Assembly (NCBI GenBank): GCA_020161245.1
Contig: JAIUOK010000033.1
Span: forward strand, 1 to 54,055
Direction: 5' to 3'
From: Actinomycetota bacterium
GTDB taxonomy: Bacteria; Actinomycetota; Actinomycetes; S36-B12; CAIYMF01
DNA length: 54,055 bases
The position numbers and the translations under genes are program-made. This document shows positions 48,606 to 54,055 of the stretch, piece by piece. Position 1 is the first letter of the stretch. Every line of letters starts with the position of its first letter. The notes under the pieces were generated by a model. It did no database searches. It saw nothing but the letters and a program-made list of their open reading frames with translations, and was not told the DNA's origin.

Positions 48606-49016
48606 GTGCCGGACGTCGACTGGGACGGACTGCGCACCGCGGCCGTCGACATCATGCAGCGCGCCTATGCGCCGTACTCCCGCTTCAAGGTCGGCGTGGC
48701 CGGACTCGTCGACGACGGGCGCATCGTCGTCGGCTGCAACGTCGAGAACGCGGCGTACGGCGTCGGGCTGTGCGCGGAGTGCGGCATGGTGTCGCAGCTG
48801 CACGCGACCGGGGGCGGCCGGCTCGTGGCCGTCGCCTGCGTCGACGCCAACGGCGACCCCCTGATGCCGTGCGGCCGCTGCCGGCAGCTGCTGTGGGAGA
48901 ACGGCGGAGCGACCTGCCTGGTCGCCACACCGCAGGGCGTGCTGCCCATGACGGAGGTGCTGCCGCAGGCCTTCGACGTGGCGGACCTCGTCCACGTGAC
49001 AGGAGAGGACCTGTGA
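48606..49016 (+). CDS. cdd: Cytidine deaminase
   Basis: The 136-residue enzyme deaminates cytidine and deoxycytidine. The zinc site is complete: 'GLCAECGMV' (Cys and catalytic Glu) and 'MPCGRCRQLL' (two Cys). 'AYAPYSRFKVGVA' and 'NVENAAYGVG' bind the nucleoside. This is the short tetrameric type. GTG 48606 follows GAGGAG at the end of the permease gene, and its stop overlaps deoA (GTGA). It feeds uridine into salvage after import. Confidence 0.96.
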   Translation: MPDVDWDGLRTAAVDIMQRAYAPYSRFKVGVAGLVDDGRIVVGCNVENAAYGVGLCAECGMVSQLHATGGGRLVAVACVDANGDPLMPCGRCRQLLWENGGATCLVATPQGVLPMTEVLPQAFDVADLVHVTGEDL

Positions 49017-50305
49017 CCGAGAGGTACGCCGCGGTCGACGTCATCGTCGCCAAGCGCGACCGCCGCGAGCTGACCGACGACCAGATCGACTGGGTCGTCG
49101 ACGCCTACACGCGGGGCGTGGTGGCCGACGAGCAGATGTCGTCTCTGGCCATGGCGATCCTGCTCAACGGGATGAACCGCCGTGAGATCTCGCGCTGGAC
49201 CGGGGCGATGATCGCCAGCGGCGAGCGCATGTCGTTCCCCGGCCTCGGCCGCCCGACCGTCGACAAGCACTCCACCGGCGGCGTCGGCGACAAGATCACC
49301 CTGCCGCTGGCGCCGCTCGTGGCCGCGTGCGGCGCGGCGGTGCCGCAGCTGTCCGGGCGCGGGCTGGGCCACACCGGCGGCACGCTCGACAAGCTCGAGT
49401 CGATCCCCGGCTGGCGCGCCCTGCTGTCCAACGACGAGATGCTCGGCGTGCTGCGCGATGTGGGCGCGGTGATCTGCGCCGCGGGAGACGGCCTGGCCCC
49501 CGCCGACAAGAAGCTCTACGCGCTGCGCGACGTCACCGGCACGGTCGAGGCGATCCCGCTCATCGCGAGCAGCATCATGAGCAAGAAGATCGCCGAGGGC
49601 GCGAGCGCGCTCGTGCTCGACGTGAAGACCGGCTCCGGGGCCTTCATGAAGGACCCGGCGCTCGCCCGCGAGCTCGCCAGCACCATGGTGCAGCTCGGCG
49701 ACGACGCCGGCGTGCACACCACCGCGCTGATCACGGCGATGGACGTCCCGCTCGGACGCACCGCGGGCAACGCGATCGAGGTCGAGGAGTCGCTCGAGAT
49801 CCTCGCCGGCGGCGGCCCGGCCGACGTCCGCGAGCTCACTCTCACCCTCGCCCGGGTCATGCTCGAGTCGGTCGGCATCGACGGGACCGACCCCGCCGAC
49901 GCGCTCGACGACGGCCGCGCCATGGACGCGTGGAAGGCCATGATCCGCGCGCAGGGCGGCGACCCCGAGGCAGCGCTTCCCGTCGCTGCCGAGTCGCACG
50001 AGGTCCGTGCCGTGCGGTCCGGCTTCGTGACGAGGCTCGACGCGTACGGCGTCGGCGTCGCAGCGTGGCGCCTCGGCGCCGGCCGCGCGCGCAAGGAGGA
50101 CGCCGTCCAGGCCGGTGCCGGCGTGCGCTGGCACGTCGGCCAGGGCGACCGCGTCGAGGCCGGTCAGCTGCTGGCCACGCTCTACACCGACACCCCCGAG
50201 AGGTTCCCCGCCGCCATGGCCGATCTCGCCAACGCCATCGTCGTGGGGGAGGCCGCCGACATCGTCGAGCGCCTCCCGCTCGTCATCGACCGGGTCGGCC
50301 GCTGA
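49013..50305 (+). CDS. deoA: Thymidine (pyrimidine-nucleoside) phosphorylase
   Basis: The 430-residue enzyme splits thymidine or deoxyuridine with phosphate. The family signature is 'SGRGLGHTGGTLDKLE'. Phosphate and sugar contacts are in 'KHSTGGVGDKITL' and 'LVLDVKTGSGAFM', and the C-terminal PYNP domain ends 'VERLPLVIDRVGR'. GTG 49013 overlaps the cdd stop; its own stop overlaps the first cupin start (TGATG). Length is normal. Confidence 0.95.
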   Translation: MTERYAAVDVIVAKRDRRELTDDQIDWVVDAYTRGVVADEQMSSLAMAILLNGMNRREISRWTGAMIASGERMSFPGLGRPTVDKHSTGGVGDKITLPLAPLVAACGAAVPQLSGRGLGHTGGTLDKLESIPGWRALLSNDEMLGVLRDVGAVICAAGDGLAPADKKLYALRDVTGTVEAIPLIASSIMSKKIAEGASALVLDVKTGSGAFMKDPALARELASTMVQLGDDAGVHTTALITAMDVPLGRTAGNAIEVEESLEILAGGGPADVRELTLTLARVMLESVGIDGTDPADALDDGRAMDAWKAMIRAQGGDPEAALPVAAESHEVRAVRSGFVTRLDAYGVGVAAWRLGAGRARKEDAVQAGAGVRWHVGQGDRVEAGQLLATLYTDTPERFPAAMADLANAIVVGEAADIVERLPLVIDRVGR

Positions 50306-50658
50306 TGCCGCGCCTGGTGGCTGCCCCCACGCGGATCCCCGTGCCCGGCGGCAAGACCATCGACGAGTACGTCGGCCGCGTGACGACCGGCACCCCCGAG
50401 GTGTCCGTGGCGCACATGATCGCGCCAGCGGGCTGGGAGGAGCCCGCCCAGACGCCGGAGTTCGACGAGATCACCGTCGTCCTGCGGGGCACGGTCCGGG
50501 TGGAGCACGACGGCGGGTCGCTCGACGTTCCGGCCGGCCAGGCCGTCATCACGTACAAGGGCGAGCGCATCCGCTACTCGACCCTCGACGAGGGCGCCGA
50601 GTACGTCGCGGTGTGCCTGCCGGCCTTCGGCCCGGACCTCGTCAACCGCGAGGACTGA
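50305..50658 (+). CDS. Small single-domain cupin, tandem copy 1
   Basis: The 117-residue protein is a bare cupin barrel: 'PEFDEITVVLRGTVRVEHDGG', 'LDVPAGQAVITYKGERIRYSTL' and 'EYVAVCLPAF'. Typical cupin motif 1 carries two His; here the region is 'AHMIAPAGWEEPAQTPEF-D-E', so the metal site is Glu/Asp-rich and may be incomplete. Its ATG overlaps the deoA stop, so it is made with the nucleoside enzymes. Sugar-phosphate or nucleoside binding is possible but not shown. Confidence 0.82.
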   Translation: MPRLVAAPTRIPVPGGKTIDEYVGRVTTGTPEVSVAHMIAPAGWEEPAQTPEFDEITVVLRGTVRVEHDGGSLDVPAGQAVITYKGERIRYSTLDEGAEYVAVCLPAFGPDLVNRED

Positions 50659-50659
50659 C

Positions 50660-51013
50660 ATGCCGCGGCTCGTCGCGGCGCCCGTGCGGTTCCCCGATCC
50701 CCGCGGCGTGGTCATCGACGAGTACGTCGGCGCTGCCGCGACGTCGTCGTCCGAGGTGTCCGTGGCGGTCCTGGTGTCGCCGCCCGACTGGCGCGAGCCG
50801 GCGCAGACGCCGGAGTTCGAAGAGATCACCGTGGTGCTCGAGGGCCGGCTCGTCGTGGAGCACGACGGCGGGCAGCTCGACGTCGTGGCCGGGCAGGCGG
50901 TGCAGACCTTCCGGGGCGAGCGGGTGGCCTATCTGACCGGCGCGGAGGGCGCGCAGTACGTGGCCGTGTGCCTGCCGGCGTTCACACCGGAGGGCAGCCG
51001 GCGGGAGGAGTGA
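50660..51013 (+). CDS. Small single-domain cupin, tandem copy 2
   Basis: Also 117 residues, it begins 'MPRLVAAPVRFPDP' like copy 1 ('MPRLVAAPTRIPVP') and shares 'EVSVA', 'EPAQTPEFEEITVVL', 'VEHDGG', 'GQAV', 'GERV' and 'VAVCLPAF'. It starts 1 base after the copy 1 stop. The two are products of a tandem duplication that kept length exactly but diverged in the loop regions. They could form a heterodimer. Confidence 0.82.
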   Translation: MPRLVAAPVRFPDPRGVVIDEYVGAAATSSSEVSVAVLVSPPDWREPAQTPEFEEITVVLEGRLVVEHDGGQLDVVAGQAVQTFRGERVAYLTGAEGAQYVAVCLPAFTPEGSRREE

Positions 51014-51015
51014 GG

Positions 51016-51054
51016 GCGGGCCGTCCGGTCAACCCCTCGACCGGGACGGCCCGC
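51016..51054. terminator. Two-way hairpin terminator after the cupins
   Basis: GCGGGCCGTCCGGTC pairs with GACCGG(G)ACGGCCCGC, 15 bp with one bulged G and an 8-base loop, between convergent genes. Confidence 0.8.
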
Positions 51055-51058
51055 ACGT

Positions 51059-51487
51059 TCACTGCCCGGGGGCGCGGTTGCGGAACGGGTCCGACCGGGG
51101 CATGTCGGCCACCTCGGCGCGCGGGCAGCGGGCGAGGGTGAGGCCGGCGACCGACAGGGCGTCGTCGCAGAGGTTCTCGACGGTCCAGCCGCGCTCCTGG
51201 CCGGCCGGGGTGACGGTCACGCGGTAGATCGTGACCTCGTGGCGCACCGGGGTGTCGTACATGACTGCGACGGTGCCGAGCAGCACCGAGCTGCCGCGGG
51301 TGCCGCCGACGCCGTTCCAGGGCTGGTCGTAGCGCTGCCAGACCGAGGCGGAGGCGTTCCAGACGCCGCCGAGCGACACATCCTGCTCGCGCAGGTGCGT
51401 CAGCACGGTCGTGGCGACCCTGCTCTCGAGCACGGCGGCAGGCCGGATGATCTCGACCTGCTCCTGGAGGCGCGATGCGGACTGCAT
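51059..51487 (-). CDS. Uncharacterised actinobacterial protein
   Basis: The roughly 142-residue protein has no membrane segment and no known motif. Typical phrases are 'IIRPAAVLESRVATTVLTHLREQD', 'LGGVWNASASVWQRYDQPWNG', 'EVTIYRVTVTP' and 'VENLCDDALSVAGLTLARCPRA'. Similar proteins sit near nucleoside-salvage genes in other Actinomycetota as far as I recall, but no function is established. ATG 51487 is chosen because a 23-base dyad lies just upstream. An in-frame GTG at 51568 would add 27 residues. It is divergent from add. Confidence 0.7.
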   Translation of the reverse strand: MQSASRLQEQVEIIRPAAVLESRVATTVLTHLREQDVSLGGVWNASASVWQRYDQPWNGVGGTRGSSVLLGTVAVMYDTPVRHEVTIYRVTVTPAGQERGWTVENLCDDALSVAGLTLARCPRAEVADMPRSDPFRNRAPGQ

Positions 51488-51488
51488 G

Positions 51489-51511
51489 ACCCGTTCTTCG
51501 GCAGAACGGGT
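51489..51511. promoter_or_regulatory. 23-base dyad in the hypothetical/add divergent region
   Basis: ACCCGTTCT and AGAACGGGT are exact complements separated by TCGGC. The dyad lies 1 base from ATG 51487 (minus strand) and about 100 bases from the add start. It could be an operator or an RNA hairpin; if the longer start (51568) is used it lies inside the coding region. Confidence 0.4.
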
Positions 51512-51600
51512 GACACCTTGAGGCTCGAGCCGCCACAAAGCGACGCCGTCCTGTGCGGCGGACGTCACCCTCCGGCCACCCGTCGCAGGCCTCTGACCAG

Positions 51601-51606
51601 TAGGTT
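51601..51606 (+). promoter_or_regulatory. -10 element (TAGGTT) of a probable leaderless promoter for add
   Basis: TAGGTT ends 6 bases before GTG 51613, with no Shine-Dalgarno sequence. Confidence 0.5.
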
Positions 51607-51612
51607 CGCCCT

Positions 51613-52770
51613 GTGAGCGTCGAGACAGGTCCCGTCCATCCGTCCTCCGCCCCGCGCGACCGCGAGATCGGCGCCGGGGCCGTGCTACCGCCGGAGATCG
51701 TGCGGCGCGCCCCGAAGGCCCTCCTGCACGACCACCTCGACGGCGGACTGCGCCCGCAGACGATCGTCGAGCTGGCCGCCGAGACGGGCTACGACAAGCT
51801 GCCCACGACCGACGCCGAGGAGCTCGGCCGCTGGTTCGTCGAGGCCGCCGACTCCGGCTCCCTCGTGCGCTACCTCGAGACCTTCGCCCACACCGTCGGC
51901 GTCATGCAGACCCCGGCGGCGCTCGCACGCGTCGCCCGCGAGTGCGCCGAGGATCTGGCTGCCGACGGCGTCGTGTACGCCGAGGTGCGCTTCGCCCCGG
52001 AGCTGCATGTCGAGCGCGGCCTGGCGCTGCCCGAGGTGGTCGAGGCCGTGCTCGACGGGTTCCGCCAGGGCGAGGCCGCGGCGGCGGCCGCAGGCAACCC
52101 CATCCGCGTCGGCACACTGCTCACGGCCATGCGCACGGCGGCCCGCTCCCGCGAGATCGCCGAGCTGGTCGTGGCCTACCGCGACGCCGGGGTAGTCGGG
52201 TTCGACATCGCCGGCGCCGAGGCCGGGTACCCGCCCTCGCGGCACCAGGACGCCTTCGACTACGTCCGCGGCGAGTCCTGCCACATCACCATCCACGCCG
52301 GCGAGGCCTTCGGCCTCCCGAGCATCCACGAGGCTGTGGCGTTCTGCGGCTGCGACCGGCTCGGCCACGGCGTCCGGATCGTCGACGACATCACCGTCGA
52401 CGCGTCCGGCGAGGCCACGCTGGGCCGGCTGGCGCGCTACGTGCGCGACCAGCGCATCCCGCTCGAGATGTGCCCGACGTCGAACGTGCAGACGGGCGCG
52501 GCGCCGTCGTACGCCGAGCACCCCATCGGGCTGCTCACCGAGCTGCGCTTCCGCGTCACCGTGAACACCGACAACCGCCTCATGTCCGGCACGTCGATGA
52601 GCAAGGAGATGCTCGCGCTGTCGGAGGCGTTCGGCTGGGGCCTCGACGAGATGCGGTGGGTGACCATCAACGCGCTGAAGTCGGCGTTCATCCCGTTCCC
52701 CGACCGCCTCGCCCTCATCGAGGACGTCGTCAAGCCCGGCTACGCCGCCCTCGCCGCCGAGCTCTCCTGA
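51613..52770 (+). CDS. add: Adenosine deaminase
   Basis: The 385-residue TIM-barrel enzyme deaminates adenosine and deoxyadenosine. Metal and catalytic residues are in '[17 protein letters not shown]' (HxH), '[15 protein letters not shown]', '[10 protein letters not shown]' (His, Glu), '[10 protein letters not shown]' (catalytic His) and '[11 protein letters not shown]' (Asp pair). The early 'HDHLDGG' replaces the more usual 'HxHLDGs'. It belongs to the nucleoside block but has its own promoter. A long hairpin follows after 12 bases. Confidence 0.95.
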   Translation: MSVETGPVHPSSAPRDREIGAGAVLPPEIVRRAPKALLHDHLDGGLRPQTIVELAAETGYDKLPTTDAEELGRWFVEAADSGSLVRYLETFAHTVGVMQTPAALARVARECAEDLAADGVVYAEVRFAPELHVERGLALPEVVEAVLDGFRQGEAAAAAAGNPIRVGTLLTAMRTAARSREIAELVVAYRDAGVVGFDIAGAEAGYPPSRHQDAFDYVRGESCHITIHAGEAFGLPSIHEAVAFCGCDRLGHGVRIVDDITVDASGEATLGRLARYVRDQRIPLEMCPTSNVQTGAAPSYAEHPIGLLTELRFRVTVNTDNRLMSGTSMSKEMLALSEAFGWGLDEMRWVTINALKSAFIPFPDRLALIEDVVKPGYAALAAELS

Positions 52771-52782
52771 CCCGCCCGTACC

Positions 52783-52834
52783 CGCTCTGGATGGGTGAGC
52801 GACCGCTATAGCCGTCGCTCACCCATCCAGAGCG
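52783..52834. repeat. Long hairpin, copy 3 of the CGCTCTGGATGGGTGA family
   Basis: A perfect 21-bp stem (52783-52803 with 52814-52834) encloses a 10-base loop containing CTATAG. It lies between the convergent add and LysE genes, 33 kb from the other two copies, yet has the same outer 16 bases. Confidence 0.85.
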
Positions 52835-52839
52835 AGCAC

Positions 52840-53454
52840 TCAGCCGGTGAGGAGGGTGGGTGCGAAGCCGAGGACGAGCAGGACGCCGGTGACGATCAGG
52901 GCTGCGGCGGCGAGGCGGTGGGCCCGGCGCAGGCCGGTCTCGGACAGCCGCTCGCGGCCGCGGGCGACCAGGACGGCGAGCAGCAGCTTCGACCCGATGA
53001 GCAGGACGTAGAAGGCGAGCAGGAAGCCGGCGGCGGCGCCCCAGGACGAGTCCCTGGCTGCCACGAGCAGGGGCGCGCCCGCCGTGGCCCAGAACAGCCA
53101 CGGGTGCGGCGAGAGCAGGTTCACGACGGCGCCGCGCCGCAGCGGGTCGGGCTGGTGCTCGCGGTCGGTGCCCTCGATGTCGATGCCGTGGCTGCGCAGC
53201 GCCTCGATACCGAGCCAGACGACGTAGAGGCCGCCGACGACGCCGAGCCCCGCCGTAGCGCGCGCCGGGAGGGACGCGACGAGCAGCAGCGTCGTCAGGA
53301 TCACGACCAGGTCGGTGACGAGCGGGCTGTACGCCACCCGGGCGCCGGCGCGCAGGCCGTGGCTCAGCGTCGTCGTGACGACGAGGGCCATGAGCGGGCC
53401 CGGCGCGAGACCGGCACCGAGACCGAGGCCGAGCCCGGCGAGCACGAACTCCAT
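52840..53454 (-). CDS. LysE/RhtB-family exporter
   Basis: The 204-residue protein has six predicted membrane segments and the LysE-type N terminus 'GLGLGLGAGLAPGPLMALVVTTTLSHGLRAGARVA', with the conserved 'PGP' and 'G-x-x-x-G' turn. 'NLLSPHPWLFW' is the second conserved motif. It presumably exports an amino acid or related metabolite. ATG 53454 overlaps the stop of the kinase-like gene by 1 base (TGATG), so the two are co-translated. Confidence 0.88.
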   Translation of the reverse strand: MEFVLAGLGLGLGAGLAPGPLMALVVTTTLSHGLRAGARVAYSPLVTDLVVILTTLLLVASLPARATAGLGVVGGLYVVWLGIEALRSHGIDIEGTDREHQPDPLRRGAVVNLLSPHPWLFWATAGAPLLVAARDSSWGAAAGFLLAFYVLLIGSKLLLAVLVARGRERLSETGLRRAHRLAAAALIVTGVLLVLGFAPTLLTG

Positions 53455-54055
53455 CAGCCGACGCCGGCGCCGTCGCGCAGGCGTCGCAGCAGCGCGGCCA
53501 GCTCGGCGGCCTCGACCGCCCGGCAGCCCCGGTCGCAGGCGCTCTGGACGACGTCGCGCTCCACGCCCATGAGGATCCGGCCGCGCCGCCACAGGGTGGC
53601 CGGCGGCTTGCGGCGCTCCGCCAGGTCGCGGGCGAACCGGCGCACGAAGTTCTTCCACGGCGCACGGCGCAGCACGACGGCGTCGGCGAGCAGGCCGCGG
53701 TCTCGCAGGTGCTCGACGATCTCGGCCGCGAACACGCCCTCGGCGACCACGGCCGGTGCACCGCCGAGCTCCATCTGCGCCTCGCCGGTGGTGGCCGACA
53801 GCGAGATGTCGTACGTCGGCACGGTGGTGCGGCCCTCGCGGCAGAGGGCGTCCAGCGCGGCGACAGCGTCGTCGGCCCGCCACGAGCGCGGGTCGTCCCA
53901 GTCGGGGATGCCGAGCTCGGCGGAGATCGGCAGGGCCGGGTCGTCGCCGTCGCGGTAGAAGTCGTCGAGGCGGAACACCGGCAGGCCGCTGCGGGCGGCG
54001 ATGTGGGTCTTGCCGGAGCCCGACGGCACGCACAGCAGCACCACCTGCGCGCGCG
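53454..54055 (-). CDS. Uridine-kinase-like P-loop protein (N terminus probably outside the window)
   Basis: About 200 residues are visible. A P-loop, 'CVPSGSGKTHIAARSG', stands at the N terminus, followed by 'FRLDDFYRDGDDPALP' (the D-D-F-Y motif of uridine/pantothenate kinases), 'DDPRSW' and 'VVAEGVFAAEIVE', and 'RRFARDLAERRKPP' with the Arg lid. It resembles bacterial uridine kinase-like ATPases and fits the nucleoside neighbourhood. GTG 54044 is possible as a start, but the frame is open to the right edge ('RAQVVLL'), so the true start probably lies beyond it. Confidence 0.8.
   Translation of the reverse strand, partial: RAQVVLLCVPSGSGKTHIAARSGLPVFRLDDFYRDGDDPALPISAELGIPDWDDPRSWRADDAVAALDALCREGRTTVPTYDISLSATTGEAQMELGGAPAVVAEGVFAAEIVEHLRDRGLLADAVVLRRAPWKNFVRRFARDLAERRKPPATLWRRGRILMGVERDVVQSACDRGCRAVEAAELAALLRRLRDGAGVG

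Overview
The window is a very GC-rich stretch of an Actinomycetota chromosome. Codons end almost always in G or C, many genes start with GTG, and one starts with TTG. The gene orders sucC-sucD, perM-purN-purH and folD-DUF3017-mdh-icd are typical of the phylum. The genus cannot be fixed from the sequence alone. I saw no rRNA, tRNA, CRISPR array, phage or transposase gene.

Layout. (1) 0-3.4 kb: the tail of an unknown protein, a decayed DUF4440/SnoaL-like remnant, a double-GNAT protein, an M23 peptidase and a secreted-type lipase. (2) 3.5-7.2 kb: the B12-binding small subunit of methylmalonyl-CoA mutase, succinyl-CoA synthetase (sucCD) with a strong terminator, and a cell-wall amidase. (3) 7.2-15.5 kb: an accessory catabolic block. 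A VOC protein and a GntR/FCD regulator face a six-gene run: fused E1 2-oxoacid dehydrogenase, E2 acyltransferase, a hydroxyisobutyrate-dehydrogenase-like enzyme, a 20-codon ORF, an M24 'metallopeptidase' with an altered metal site, and an FMN hydroxyacid oxidase. (4) 15.6-26 kb: perM-purN-purH, an AIM24 protein, a DMT exporter, two DUF3291 proteins around a SHOCT protein, then folD-DUF3017-mdh-icd. (5) 26-29.9 kb: a GNAT protein, a membrane acyltransferase, exonuclease III, an orphan protein between two related hairpins, and a hypB remnant. (6) 29.9-36.7 kb (minus strand): GH42 beta-galactosidase, DeoR regulator, galT, galK and glpD, all overlapping or a few bases apart. (7) 36.8-43.2 kb: a CNNM/CBS protein, trpS, a 2'-5' RNA ligase-like protein, a D,D-carboxypeptidase and the large subunit of methylmalonyl-CoA mutase. 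(8) 43.4-54 kb: a nucleoside uptake and salvage block of BMP lipoprotein, ABC ATPase, two permeases, cdd, deoA, two tandem cupins, add, a LysE exporter and a uridine-kinase-like P-loop protein.

How the genes work together. SucCD, Mdh, Icd and the split methylmalonyl-CoA mutase all belong to the TCA and propionyl-CoA node. PurN, PurH and FolD share one-carbon chemistry. The 44-51 kb genes import nucleosides and deaminate or phosphorolyse them. The galactose operon carries glpD, which suggests a substrate made of galactose and glycerol. The 7-15 kb block looks like a dedicated pathway that turns a hydroxy- or oxo-acid into an acyl-CoA.

The most unusual non-coding features are a family of three near-identical 20-25 bp hairpins sharing CGCTCTGGATGGGTGA, with paired (compensatory) arm changes. 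There is also a second related hairpin pair around an orphan gene, repeated TAGgnT promoters 6-8 bases from start codons (leaderless transcripts), and tiny leader ORFs whose stop codons overlap the next start.
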